The notes under the pieces were generated by a model. The model saw nothing but the letters and a program-made list of their open reading frames with translations. It had not been told where the DNA came from and did not search any database. A stretch of 55,391 nucleotides of DNA from Pseudomonas sp. R-28-1W-6 (lineage in GTDB: Bacteria > Pseudomonadota > Gammaproteobacteria > Pseudomonadales > Pseudomonadaceae), in NCBI RefSeq assembly GCF_009799925.1, contig NZ_WELK01000008.1, forward strand, positions 62,085 through 117,475, given 5' to 3'. Below are positions 1 to 7,521 of this stretch, piece by piece. Within the stretch, counting starts at the first letter, position 1; each line of letters starts with the position of its first letter. A program made the translations under genes and the position numbers.

Positions 1-53
1 GTACTCGGCTACGAACCGAGCGGTCGGAGGTTCGAATCCTCCTGAGTGCACCA
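1..53 (+). tRNA. tRNA-Arg(ACG), 3' part, cut by window edge
   Basis: The first 53 bases are identical to the 3' part of the complete tRNA at 126-202: anticodon stem-loop with loop CTACGAA (anticodon ACG), variable region, T arm and the encoded CCA end. The 5' part lies outside the window. It is the first member of a tandem tRNA-Arg pair. Confidence 0.93.
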
Positions 54-125
54 TACAAGGGATTATCGCAGTGATGCGAAGTTCCAGGATTCAACCAGCG
101 GTGATCTGGTCTAAAAGCGCCAAAT

Positions 126-202
126 GCACTCATAGCTCAGCTGGATAGAGTACTCGGCTACGAACCGAGCGGTCGGAGGTTCGAATCCTCCTGAGTGCAC
201 CA
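126..202 (+). tRNA. tRNA-Arg(ACG)
   Basis: A complete 77-nt cloverleaf. The 7-bp acceptor stem pairs GCACTCA with TGAGTGC, the anticodon loop CTACGAA gives anticodon ACG (decoded as ICG for arginine CGN codons), the T loop is TTCGAAT and the CCA end is encoded. It lies 72 bases after the preceding identical copy, so the two are probably cut from one precursor. A strong terminator follows at 211. Confidence 0.97.
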
Positions 203-210
203 TAAAGCCA

Positions 211-240
211 AAAGGCCCGCAGCGATGCGGGCCTTTTGCA
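211..240. terminator. Intrinsic terminator after the tRNA pair
   Basis: A 10-bp perfect inverted repeat, AAAGGCCCGC at 211-220 and GCGGGCCTTT at 227-236, has a 6-nt loop and ends in T residues. It closes the tRNA transcript and, being symmetrical with A residues on the left, can also stop the convergent gene ending at 243. Confidence 0.85.
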
Positions 241-242
241 TT

Positions 243-734
243 TCAGCGTTTGCCTTTCACGCAGCCTGCTTCGTCGAAGGTGACCTGGCGGCGATTACCT
301 TTCTGGTCTGCGTAGTAGTAGCGGGTCTGGCCGTCCTGGGTGGTGATCTTGTCGGGCTTGCCCAGGCTGCTTTCGATGTCGCGACGCGTCATGCCGGCGC
401 GCACCTGCTGGCGAATCATCGCATTGCGCCGCTGGCTGCCGGTGATGCGGTTGCCGCAGCCATCCTGTTTTTCGCCCACTACGACCGTTCGCGTCTCCCG
501 GCTGTCGCTCTTGCGTGCGCGGCGGCTTTCCTTGGCCAATGGAATCGGTTTGCCCCGTCCTGGCGTGGGATTGTCCGCGCTCTGCAGGGCCTGCTCGGCA
601 TCTGTCGGGCAGCCTTGCAGGGTATAGGTGATGTGGCCGTTGTGGTCTTCGCAACGAAACACGGTCGAGGCGAGAGGGTTCTGGGTGGGCAGTAACAGGG
701 TTGCGCAAATTCCTGCGCAGATTGATCGCAGCAT
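243..734 (-). CDS. Exported DUF4124-type protein
   Basis: A protein of 163 aa. The start at 734 has a near-perfect AAGGAGG Shine-Dalgarno; longer readings upstream lack a signal sequence. The N-terminus is a signal peptide (hydrophobic run ICAGICATLLL after a basic start), followed by a DUF4124-like segment with the pattern VFRCEDHNGHITYTLQGC, typical of small Pseudomonas envelope proteins. The C-terminal half (TRRDIESSLGKPDKI then RYYYAD) resembles the SmpA/OmlA-like fold seen in lipoproteins and assembly factors. No lipobox is visible, so it is predicted periplasmic. Function unknown. It converges on the tRNA terminator. Confidence 0.75.
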   Translation of the reverse strand: MLRSICAGICATLLLPTQNPLASTVFRCEDHNGHITYTLQGCPTDAEQALQSADNPTPGRGKPIPLAKESRRARKSDSRETRTVVVGEKQDGCGNRITGSQRRNAMIRQQVRAGMTRRDIESSLGKPDKITTQDGQTRYYYADQKGNRRQVTFDEAGCVKGKR

Positions 735-952
735 GGGGCGTCCTCCTTGACGTTCCCCAGCAAGCCTAGCCGGACTTCGTGCTGCCGCCAGTGGTGCCTC
801 GCAATGCCTGGCTGGCGTCAGAGCCATGCTTTCAGCATTTGCTCAGGTGTGTGGTGCAAGCGCTTGTTCTAGACGCGATTTTGTCGCGTATAGGCTGGCC
901 TGGAGTGCTATCATTGCCCTGTCAGCTCCGCCGGGGCTTGTGGAATACCACC

Positions 953-1012
953 ATGGACTTACCCAGTAGTTACTCAAAATTCCGATTGCCCAATCGCGTA
1001 TTGACTGATTGA
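953..1012 (+). CDS. Possible leader peptide upstream of mgtE (19 aa)
   Basis: A short ORF, MDLPSSYSKFRLPNRVLTD, starts with ATG at 953 and stops with TGA at 1010-1012. A GTGGA sequence lies about 9 nt before the ATG as a weak Shine-Dalgarno. It ends 8 nt before an SD-masking hairpin and 40 nt before the mgtE start, an arrangement reminiscent of leader-peptide-controlled Mg2+ transporter genes in enterobacteria. Nothing in the sequence proves translation; it could be chance. Confidence 0.35.
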   Translation: MDLPSSYSKFRLPNRVLTD

Positions 1013-1019
1013 TCCCCGT

Positions 1020-1050
1020 GGCGTGCTCTGCTGCTGGGGTGGAGCGCGCC
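1020..1050 (+). promoter_or_regulatory. Hairpin masking the mgtE ribosome-binding site
   Basis: GGCGTGCTC (1020-1028) pairs over 9 bp, with one G-U, with GAGCGCGCC (1042-1050). The 13-nt loop ends in GGGGTG, so the mgtE Shine-Dalgarno GGAG (1041-1044) is mostly held in the 3' arm. There is no T tract, so this looks like translational rather than transcriptional control. A ribosome finishing the short ORF at 953-1012 would reach the 5' arm and could open the stem. Confidence 0.45.
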
Positions 1051-1052
1051 AT

Positions 1053-2495
1053 ATGACTGAAGTAGAAGCCAAAAAGCCGCAAGAGAGCATGCAGGACCGC
1101 CTGGCTCAGGTGGTTGAACTGCTGCATCGTCACCGGCTGGTCGAAAGCCTGGCCCATCGCCAGGAAGGCCAGCATCGGGACCTGGTGGAAAACCTGGTCC
1201 ATCGCCAGAATCTTGCCGAACTGCAACGCAAGCTCGATGAGCTGCACTCGGCCGACGTCGCCCATATCCTGGAAGCCCTGCCGCTCGATGAACGCCTAGC
1301 CGTCTGGCAGCTGGTCAAGGCGGAGCGCGACGGCGACATTCTCCTCGAAGTTTCCGATGCCGTTCGCGAATCGCTGATCGCCGACATGGATGATCACGAG
1401 ATTCTCGCCGCGGCCAAGGAGATGGACGCCGACGAGCTGGCGGATCTGGCACCCGAACTGCCGCGCGATGTGGTCCTGGAGCTGATGGAATCCCTCGATG
1501 CGCAGCAGCGCGAGCGCGTGCGCTCGGCGCTGTCCTACGAGGAGGATCAGGTCGGGGCGCTGATGGACTTCGAGATGGTCACCATCCGCGAGGATGTCAG
1601 TCTCGAAGTGGTGCTGCGCTACCTGCGTCGCCTGAAGGAGCTGCCGGGGCACACCGACAAACTGTTCGTGGTCGATTACGACGGCATCCTCAAGGGCGTG
1701 CTGCCGATCAAGCGTCTGCTGGTCAATGATCCGGACAAGCAGGTCGGCGAGGTCATGGCCAGTGATCCGGTCAGTTTCGGTCCGGATGAGGATGCCTACG
1801 ATGCGGCTCAGGCCTTCGAGCGCTACGACCTGGTTTCCGCGCCGGTGGTCGATGCCGCCGGCAAGCTGATCGGGCGCCTGACGATCGACGAGATGGTCGA
1901 CCTGATCCGTGAGGAGAGCGAGACCGAAGTGCTCAACATGGCCGGTCTGCGCGAAGAGGAAGATATTTTCGCCTCGGTGTGGAAGTCGCTCGGCAACCGC
2001 TGGTCATGGCTGGCGATCAACCTGATTACCGCCTTTGTCGCCTCTCGCGTGATCGGCCTGTTCGAGGGCTCCATCGAGAAGCTGGTGGCCCTGGCGGCGC
2101 TGATGCCCATCGTGGCCGGGATTGGCGGCAACTCGGGGAACCAGACCATTACCATGATCGTGCGCGCGATGGCGCTGGATCAGATCAGTACGGGCAACAC
2201 CTCGCGTCTGATGCGCAAGGAGCTGGGCGTGGCGCTGGTCAACGGCCTGGTCTGGGGCGGGGTGATCGGTGTGGTTGCCTTCCTGCTCTACGACAGCTGG
2301 TCGCTGGGAGTGGTCATGACCGGGGCAATGACCCTCAACCTGCTGCTGGCGGCCTTGATGGGCGTGCTGATCCCCATGACCTTGGCGCGCATGGGGCGTG
2401 ATCCGGCGATGGGGGCCAGTGTGATGATCACGGCGATGACCGACAGCGGTGGCTTCTTCATCTTTCTCGGTCTGGCCACCATCTTTCTGCTGTAG
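1053..2495 (+). CDS. mgtE: Magnesium channel/transporter MgtE
   Basis: A protein of 480 aa beginning MTEVEAKK. The ATG at 1053 has GGAG 8 nt upstream; an in-frame GTG at 1023 would add an unlikely Cys-rich leader. MgtE is an inner-membrane Mg2+ channel gated by cytosolic Mg2+. The domain order is typical: an acidic helical MgtE_N domain (about 40-140), two CBS domains (about 150-290, with GVLPIKRLL and GRLTIDEMVDLI), a plug helix, then a five-helix transmembrane domain (about 315-480) with the pore-region pattern PIVAGIGGNSGNQT. In P. aeruginosa MgtE is also linked to type III secretion control (family knowledge). The leader suggests post-transcriptional regulation. Two terminators follow. 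Confidence 0.96.
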   Translation: MTEVEAKKPQESMQDRLAQVVELLHRHRLVESLAHRQEGQHRDLVENLVHRQNLAELQRKLDELHSADVAHILEALPLDERLAVWQLVKAERDGDILLEVSDAVRESLIADMDDHEILAAAKEMDADELADLAPELPRDVVLELMESLDAQQRERVRSALSYEEDQVGALMDFEMVTIREDVSLEVVLRYLRRLKELPGHTDKLFVVDYDGILKGVLPIKRLLVNDPDKQVGEVMASDPVSFGPDEDAYDAAQAFERYDLVSAPVVDAAGKLIGRLTIDEMVDLIREESETEVLNMAGLREEEDIFASVWKSLGNRWSWLAINLITAFVASRVIGLFEGSIEKLVALAALMPIVAGIGGNSGNQTITMIVRAMALDQISTGNTSRLMRKELGVALVNGLVWGGVIGVVAFLLYDSWSLGVVMTGAMTLNLLLAALMGVLIPMTLARMGRDPAMGASVMITAMTDSGGFFIFLGLATIFLL

Positions 2496-2510
2496 GTCCG
2501 AGGAACAGAG

Positions 2511-2533
2511 AGCCGCCTGCGGGCGGCTTTTTC
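2511..2533 (+). terminator. mgtE intrinsic terminator
   Basis: AGCCGCC (2511-2517) pairs with GGCGGCT (2522-2528), followed by a run of T residues, 16 bases after the mgtE stop codon. Confidence 0.85.
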
Positions 2534-2541
2534 GTGGTCAT

Positions 2542-2577
2542 AAAAAAGCCGGCGATCAAGCCGGCTTCTTTGTTTTT
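2542..2577. terminator. Bidirectional terminator between mgtE and the amrZ-like gene
   Basis: AAGCCGGC and GCCGGCTT flank a short loop, with six A residues on the left and a T-rich tract on the right. It can therefore terminate the convergent gene ending at 2586 and back up the mgtE terminator. Confidence 0.8.
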
Positions 2578-2585
2578 GCGCGATG

Positions 2586-2912
2586 TCATGCCTGTTCGGA
2601 GGCGAGCTCGGCATCGTGGGCGATAAGTGCCACCAGGGCGTTCTGCTGGCGATGCGAGAGCTGGCGGAAGCGCTGCAGCAGTTCGCGTTCGTGCAGGGAA
2701 AGCTCGGGGCTGTCCAGGCGCAGCTCTTGATCGTCACCCAGCGCGCCTTCCTGGAACAGGCTCTGCTCCAGGCGTGCGATGATTTCCGAGTTCATGCTGC
2801 GATGATGGTTGCGCGCCACATCGGCGATGCGCTCGCGCATGCCGTCGGGGAGGCGAACCACAAACTTGTCAGCCGTGCGGCTGGAGTAGATAGCTTGTTT
2901 CATAGGGCGCAT
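2586..2912 (-). CDS. amrZ: AmrZ-like ribbon-helix-helix (Arc family) regulator
   Basis: A protein of 108 aa. The N-terminal ribbon-helix-helix (about 12-55; [12 protein letters not shown], then [17 protein letters not shown]) and the C-terminal tetramerisation segment ([18 protein letters not shown], then [12 protein letters not shown]) match my memory of P. aeruginosa AmrZ, the regulator of alginate, motility, biofilm and c-di-GMP genes. K16, V18 and R20 correspond to AmrZ's DNA-contacting beta-strand residues. The start at 2912 gives the AmrZ-like beginning MRPMKQ; an alternative start is 2903, and neither has a strong SD. AmrZ genes autorepress, but I could not place an operator in the 362-base upstream gap. 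It could be a close paralogue rather than the AmrZ orthologue. Confidence 0.75.
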   Translation of the reverse strand: MRPMKQAIYSSRTADKFVVRLPDGMRERIADVARNHHRSMNSEIIARLEQSLFQEGALGDDQELRLDSPELSLHERELLQRFRQLSHRQQNALVALIAHDAELASEQA

Positions 2913-3274
2913 ACATTAAACCGGTTAGTTCAGGAAAGCGATGCTGGCACTTGGCTATGGAATTGTTACTGCTTTGACAGCATTTGACACTAGCCGTTCA
3001 GTCGATTGAGCATCGTCGATTCGGTGGTGGGTCGAGTATTTGACGCCAATTACACGACGAATTTTGCGCATAATACCGGCGCATTGCCAGCACCAGTTGT
3101 CCGAAATGCGTGCCAATCAGCAAAAGCACTGGGGGCGCGGCATGGGGCGGGGTGAAAAAATGCTGCGTTACGCGAGTAGTGCCGAGTTGGTGCCGGGTTG
3201 GGCATGACAAATCCGGGGATGCCCGCTAACATGCGGCCTGGTCAAATTCCGGTGTTGCATGCCGCGCGTTGCAG
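2913..3274. other. Intergenic region, no further gene seen
   Basis: This stretch separates the divergent amrZ-like gene and tRNA-Arg(CCT) and must hold both promoters. A repeated TTTGACA-like sequence near 2975-2988 is AT-richer than the surroundings, but no -35/-10 pair with good spacing could be assigned on either strand. Confidence 0.4.
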
Positions 3275-3351
3275 GTCCCAGTAGCTCAATTGGATAGAGC
3301 ATCCCCCTCCTAAGGGGAAGGTTGGCAGTTCGAACCTGCCCTGGGACACCA
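3275..3351 (+). tRNA. tRNA-Arg(CCT)
   Basis: A complete 77-nt cloverleaf: acceptor GTCCCAG pairs with CTGGGAC, anticodon stem TCCCC/GGGGA, loop CTCCTAA giving anticodon CCT (arginine AGG), T loop TTCGAAC, encoded CCA. It stands alone. Such single tRNAs are common integration sites, but no integrase or displaced attachment site is visible beside it. Confidence 0.97.
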
Positions 3352-3545
3352 TCCCAATCAAAGTCGCCAGAAGATTCCTGGTTTTCGTCGGGTCACCCAG
3401 GGTGCAGGGCAGATGCATCAGGGCTGTGGGCGACGATCCGCAAGCTCGGTTCAGACCCATTGCTGCTGGGGCTTTCCCTGCTGTCGCCTTACTCCGAGCT
3501 GGAGTGGATATTTGAGCCAGTCGCTCCCTGGTATTCCTGGCGGTC

Positions 3546-3947
3546 TCAGGCGTCGCGCAAAAGGTCGTGGGCGTTGAGCAGGCTGTAGGCGATTTCCGGG
3601 TGTTTCTCCAGGCCGCGACGAATCGCGGCGGGAATCGACTGGCGAGTCTTGCGGCACAGGCCGGGCAGTTCGTCGATGTGGATGGCGATGCCGCGCATGC
3701 TGCGGACTTCGTTGAAACCGGGGGCGACCTGCAGGCGAATGCCCAGCTGCTCGTGGATTCGACGCTGCATGTGCTCGAGGTCGTTCAGGTCCGCAATATT
3801 TTCCAGGCGTTCGAGCAGGCGCTTTTCCTCCGGGCGAGTCAGGCGCAGGATGCGTAGGTCGGCGCCGGGGCTGTCCAGCAGGTGTTCGCGCCCGCAGATG
3901 CAGGCTCCGGGTGGACAGGGTTGGCGGGTTGGCGGCGAGGGTGTCAT
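3546..3947 (-). CDS. Conserved Pseudomonas protein of unknown function
   Basis: A soluble protein of 133 aa without signal peptide or membrane segment. The start at 3947 has GGAAG close upstream. The N-terminus holds three cysteines in PCPPGACICGRE (C11, C16, C18), which might bind a metal. The rest is charged and helical (TRPEEKRLLERLENI, then NDLEHMQRRIHEQLG), ending in RQSIPAAIRRGLEKHPEIAYSLLNAHDLL. I believe similar proteins are conserved in pseudomonads as hypothetical proteins, but I know no function. It is divergent from ogt with about 100 bases between them. Confidence 0.75.
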   Translation of the reverse strand: MTPSPPTRQPCPPGACICGREHLLDSPGADLRILRLTRPEEKRLLERLENIADLNDLEHMQRRIHEQLGIRLQVAPGFNEVRSMRGIAIHIDELPGLCRKTRQSIPAAIRRGLEKHPEIAYSLLNAHDLLRDA

Positions 3948-4049
3948 GGCTTCCGATCATAGCGAGCTGCATTCACTGTTGCCTATCGGGCTTCGTCGGC
4001 TGACGTGCGCCCGGGGTTTCTTGGGTGCGGCAGACAGCAGGTGGATGGA

Positions 4050-4589
4050 ATGCAGCAAGAGGTTGAACGAAGCAGGGCGCTGGGTGATCTGCTCGACTCC
4101 CCGTTAGGGCGCATGATTGCCCTGGTGGATGGGCGGGGTGCGTTGTTGCGTCTGGACTTTCTGCCCGATGAACAGCAGTCGCCGACGCTCTGGCAGGGCT
4201 TCGCCTGGCAGCGCGATGCGGCGGCCGTGGCGCCGATCGCGCGCCAGCTCGACGAGTATTTCGCCGGGCGCCGCCGGGTCTTCGATCTGGCTCTGGTGCC
4301 CCGTGGCACGCCTTATCAGCAGGAGGTCTGGGGGCATCTGCGGCAGGTGCCGTATGGCGTCACCCTGACCTATGTCGAGCTGGGGGCACGCCTGCTGCCG
4401 CACCGGACGTCGGCGCGGGCCATCGGCCGGGCCAATGCGCTCAACCCGATCTCGATCATCGTGCCGTGCCACCGCATCATCGGTGCCGATGGCAGCCTGA
4501 CCGGTTATGCCGGTGGGCTGGCGCGCAAGCAGGCCTTGCTCGAACTGGAGGGTGTGCCGACGGCGGGGTGCCAGCAGTTGCTGCTCTGA
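4050..4589 (+). CDS. ogt: Methylated-DNA-protein cysteine methyltransferase Ogt
   Basis: A protein of 179 aa. It repairs O6-alkylguanine by irreversible transfer of the alkyl group to its own cysteine. The active-site motif VPCHRIIG is present with C140 as acceptor, preceded by the DNA-binding helix region SARAIGRANALNPISI (R127 region as arginine finger) and followed by GGLARKQALLELEG. The N-terminal domain is short and matches Ogt rather than Ada. The ATG at 4050 has AGGTGG upstream; a GTG at 4005 would extend it by 15 residues. A terminator follows. Confidence 0.93.
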   Translation: MQQEVERSRALGDLLDSPLGRMIALVDGRGALLRLDFLPDEQQSPTLWQGFAWQRDAAAVAPIARQLDEYFAGRRRVFDLALVPRGTPYQQEVWGHLRQVPYGVTLTYVELGARLLPHRTSARAIGRANALNPISIIVPCHRIIGADGSLTGYAGGLARKQALLELEGVPTAGCQQLLL

Positions 4590-4632
4590 GTCGGCTGGGC
4601 GCAGAGGGCGGGCTTTCTGGGCGGCAGAAACG

Positions 4633-4662
4633 AAAAAACCGGCCACTGTGGGCCGGTTTTCG
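4633..4662. terminator. Terminator between ogt and tRNA-Pro
   Basis: AAAACCGGCC and GGCCGGTTTT form a 10-bp stem with a short loop, with A residues before and T residues after. It serves ogt and the convergent tRNA-Pro transcript. Confidence 0.85.
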
Positions 4663-4700
4663 GAGCAGCTAACCTTGCGGGTTCGCTGCTTTCGGGAATT

Positions 4701-4777
4701 TGGTCGGAGCGACAGGATTCGAACCTGCGACCTTCTCGTCCCGAACGAGACGCGCTACCAAGCTGCGCTACGCTCCG
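4701..4777 (-). tRNA. tRNA-Pro(CGG)
   Basis: On the minus strand the acceptor CGGAGCG pairs with CGCTCCG, the anticodon stem TCTCG/CGAGA encloses loop TTCGGGA (anticodon CGG, proline CCG), the T loop is TTCGAAT and the encoded CCA ends at 4701. Length is 77 nt. Confidence 0.97.
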
Positions 4778-4929
4778 TTCAATGGCGCGCATTGTACCGA
4801 AAAGGTTTTGTTGCACAAGGGGTTAGCCTGATTTTTTGTTTGCGGGCGCAGCGCTGCGCCTCGCTGTGGCGGCGGTATGGGCTGTTCTGATGGCTAGCTG
4901 GCGTCTGGCGGGGCAGGGGGGATCAGGTT

Positions 4930-5535
4930 CTACGGCCGAGTGCCAGCTGCGCTTGCCGCCAGCAGTTCGGGGGTATTCAGGTTGGCCAGGCGCGGGTCAT
5001 CTTCGGCGCATTCGAAGGCCTGGGCGCCGAGTTGCAGCAACAGGCGCCGCGGGCTGCGCTCGCCAGCCTGCCAGGCCTGTTCGATGCTGTCGGCGAGGCT
5101 GAGTGGCAGCAGGCAGAACAGCGGTTCCCACTGGCTGCCGCGACGGATCAGCAGCGGCTTGTCCGGCTGCTCGGCTGCTCGGGCGCGCATGGCCTGCAGC
5201 AGGGCCGTATCGAGCTGCGGGGCATCGCAGGGCAGGATCAGCAGCCAGGGCTGGCGGGCTACCCTGAGGCCGGCGCGGATGCCGGCCAGCGGGCCGGGGA
5301 ATTCGCTGTCGTCATCCTGCACCAGGCGATCGGCGTAGGCGGCGTAGCGCTCGGCGTTGCGGTTGCAGGAGATGATCAGGTCATCGCCCAGCGGGCGCAC
5401 CACGGCGTGCAGGTGGGCGATCAGCGGTTGCCCGCGCCATTGCAGCAGACCCTTGTCCTGGCCGCCCATGCGCTGTCCGCGACCGCCGGCCAGGAGCAGG
5501 ATGGAACAGGGCGGAAGAGGGCAGGAGTCGGTCAT
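4930..5535 (-). CDS. mobA: Molybdenum cofactor guanylyltransferase MobA
   Basis: A protein of 201 aa. MobA joins GMP to molybdopterin to make the MGD form of the cofactor used by nitrate reductases and related enzymes. The nucleotide-binding signature [17 protein letters not shown] is at about 13-29, and LPCDAPQL supplies the metal-binding aspartate. The ATG at 5535 was chosen because the upstream in-frame sequence is not MobA-like and overlaps the moaB promoter. It is divergent from moaB-moeA, with a 65-base shared promoter region. Confidence 0.94.
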   Translation of the reverse strand: MTDSCPLPPCSILLLAGGRGQRMGGQDKGLLQWRGQPLIAHLHAVVRPLGDDLIISCNRNAERYAAYADRLVQDDDSEFPGPLAGIRAGLRVARQPWLLILPCDAPQLDTALLQAMRARAAEQPDKPLLIRRGSQWEPLFCLLPLSLADSIEQAWQAGERSPRRLLLQLGAQAFECAEDDPRLANLNTPELLAASAAGTRP

Positions 5536-5600
5536 GGCGGTGCTCTGGCTGGGGCCTGTGATATAACACCGGCCTGTTTTCGCCACAACCGGATTGCGCC

Positions 5601-6140
5601 ATGAGCCACAAGGCCGAGGCGGCATTCGTGCCGCTGAATATTGCCGTTTTGACCGTCAGTGATACCCGCAGCCTGGAGACCGATACCTCGGGCCAGCTGT
5701 TCGTCGATCGCCTTAGCGCCGCCGGGCACACCCTGGCTGCGCGGGTGCTGCTGAAGGACGACCTGTACAAGATCCGCGCCCAGGTCGCCAGCTGGATCGC
5801 CGAGGACCAGGTGCAGGTGGTGCTGATCACCGGCGGCACCGGTTTCACCGGCCGCGACAGCACCCCGGAAGCCGTGAGCTGCCTGCTGGACAAGCAGGTG
5901 GATGGCTTCGGCGAGCTGTTCCGGCAGATTTCCGTGGCCGATATCGGCACCTCCACCATCCAGTCGCGCGCCCTGGCCGGCCTGGCCAACGGCACCCTGG
6001 TTTGCTGCCTGCCGGGCTCGACCAACGCCTGTCGCACCGCCTGGGACGGCATCCTCGCCGAGCAGCTGGACAATCGTCACCGGCCCTGCAATTTCGTGCC
6101 GCACCTCAAGGCGGTCGGAGCCTGCGAGAGCCGCGGATGA
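5601..6140 (+). CDS. moaB: Molybdopterin adenylyltransferase-type protein MoaB
   Basis: A protein of 179 aa in the MogA/MoaB fold, which adenylylates molybdopterin before metal insertion. Conserved features are [19 protein letters not shown] at the start of the fold, [17 protein letters not shown] (about 75-91, substrate binding) and [15 protein letters not shown] near the C-terminus. It overlaps moeA by 4 bases (ATGA), so the two are translationally coupled. Confidence 0.94.
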   Translation: MSHKAEAAFVPLNIAVLTVSDTRSLETDTSGQLFVDRLSAAGHTLAARVLLKDDLYKIRAQVASWIAEDQVQVVLITGGTGFTGRDSTPEAVSCLLDKQVDGFGELFRQISVADIGTSTIQSRALAGLANGTLVCCLPGSTNACRTAWDGILAEQLDNRHRPCNFVPHLKAVGACESRG

Positions 6141-7333
6141 GCCTGCTGCCGGTCGAAGAGGCCCTGGCGCGCCTGCTGGCCCAGGCCGCGGCGACGCCGA
6201 TTGGCGAGTGCGAGATCGTGCCCCTGGCCGATGCCGATGGCCGCGTGCTGGCCGAGGCGCTGATCGCCAGCCTGGACCTGCCGCCCTGGCCGAACAGCGC
6301 CATGGACGGCTACGCACTGTGCCTGGCCGACTGCATGGGTGAGCCGCTGTCGGTCAGCCAGCGCATCCTCGCCGGCCAGGCGCCTGGGCCGCTGCAGCCG
6401 CGCACCTGTGCGCGGATCTTCACCGGCGCACCGCTACCGCCTGGCGCCGACTGCGTGGAAATGCAGGAAAACGCCGAAGTCCTGGCCGATGGCCGGGTGC
6501 GCTTCGGCGAGCCGCTGCGGGCCGGGCAGAACGTGCGCCCGCAGGGCCAGGAAACCCGCGTCGGCGAGCTGGTGCTGGCCGCCGGCACTCGTCTGGGTCC
6601 GGTCGAACTGGGCCTGGCCGCCTCCCTTGGCCGCGCCGAGCTGGCGGTACGCCGCCGGCCGCGGGTCGCGGTGCTGTCCACCGGCGACGAGCTGGTCGAG
6701 CCCGGCCTGCCGCTGGGCCCGGGGCAGATCTACAACAGCAACCGCAGCCTGCTGTGCGCCTGGCTGCGCCGCCTGGGCTGCACGGTGGTGGACGGCGGCA
6801 TCCTCGCCGACGACCTGCAGCGCACCCGTGATGCCCTGGCGGCGCTGGCCGATGTCGACCTGATCCTGTCCACCGGCGGGGTGTCGGTGGGCGAGGCGGA
6901 TTTCCTCGGCCAAGTGCTGCAGGAAGACGGCGAGCTGACCCTGTGGAAGCTGGCGATCAAGCCGGGCAAGCCGCTGACCTGCGGCCATTATCGGGGCGTG
7001 CCGGTGATCGGTCTGCCCGGCAATCCGGCCTCGACCCTGGTTACTTTCGGCCTGCTGGCGCGCCCTTATCTGCTGCGGCGCCTGGGCGTGCTCGACGTCG
7101 AGCCGCTGGCCGTCCAGGTGCCGGCCGGTTTCGCCTGGAGCAAGGCCGGCAAGCGCCGCGAGTACCTGCGCGCACGCCTCGAAGGCGGCCGCGCGGTGCT
7201 CTATCCGAACCAGAGTTCCGGCGTGCTGCGCAGCGCCGCCTGGGCCGATGGCCTGGTCGAAGTGCTGGAAGACCGGACCTATGCCGAAGGCGAACTGCTG
7301 CGTTTTATTCCGCTGAGTGAACTGCTGGGGTAG
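6137..7333 (+). CDS. moeA: Molybdopterin molybdenumtransferase MoeA
   Basis: A protein of 398 aa. MoeA inserts molybdate into adenylylated molybdopterin. The N-terminal motif LPPWPNSAMDGYAL, the GAPLPPGADCV loop, the MoaB/MogA-like central domain (VAVLSTGDELVEPG, then STGGVSVGEADF), IKPGKPLTCG and LPGNPAS all fit. Its ATG lies inside the moaB stop region. The family usually has about 400 residues, so the gene is full length. Confidence 0.95.
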   Translation: MSLLPVEEALARLLAQAAATPIGECEIVPLADADGRVLAEALIASLDLPPWPNSAMDGYALCLADCMGEPLSVSQRILAGQAPGPLQPRTCARIFTGAPLPPGADCVEMQENAEVLADGRVRFGEPLRAGQNVRPQGQETRVGELVLAAGTRLGPVELGLAASLGRAELAVRRRPRVAVLSTGDELVEPGLPLGPGQIYNSNRSLLCAWLRRLGCTVVDGGILADDLQRTRDALAALADVDLILSTGGVSVGEADFLGQVLQEDGELTLWKLAIKPGKPLTCGHYRGVPVIGLPGNPASTLVTFGLLARPYLLRRLGVLDVEPLAVQVPAGFAWSKAGKRREYLRARLEGGRAVLYPNQSSGVLRSAAWADGLVEVLEDRTYAEGELLRFIPLSELLG

Positions 7334-7350
7334 GGACTGTCCACGGTTTT

Positions 7351-7415
7351 CGTAGAGTACGCCGTGCGCACCACGGCCATATGCGGGCTTTCTGGTGCGC
7401 ACGGCGCATCCTACG
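7351..7415. repeat. REP-like palindromic repeat, copy 1
   Basis: An imperfect inverted repeat: CGTAGAGTACGCCGTGCGCACC on the left and GGTGCGCACGGCGCATCCTACG on the right, with a loop of about 20 bases. The arms match the repeats at 11855 and 40977, so this is a dispersed family. It sits between moeA and the AraC-type gene and may act as a transcript end. Confidence 0.75.
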
Positions 7416-7521
7416 CAAGGACCGCTCGCCACCAGTCCGTGGGCTCTGATCCAGCGTTTTAGTGGCTGGAAAAACTGTCAGCAGGATCTAGGGCCGATGG
7501 CCAGGCGCGGGTTTTCCCGTG

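Noticed and set aside
1..202. tRNA-Arg pair as a prophage or island attachment site
   Set aside because: No integrase, excisionase or third tRNA fragment is found in the window; the two copies are a simple tandem duplication.
1023..1052. Longer MgtE start at GTG 1023
   Set aside because: It would place the start inside the hairpin and add a Cys-rich leader not seen in MgtE. The ATG at 1053 has its own SD.
2913..3274. AmrZ operator or tRNA promoter
   Set aside because: Several weak matches were seen but none with acceptable spacing or symmetry.
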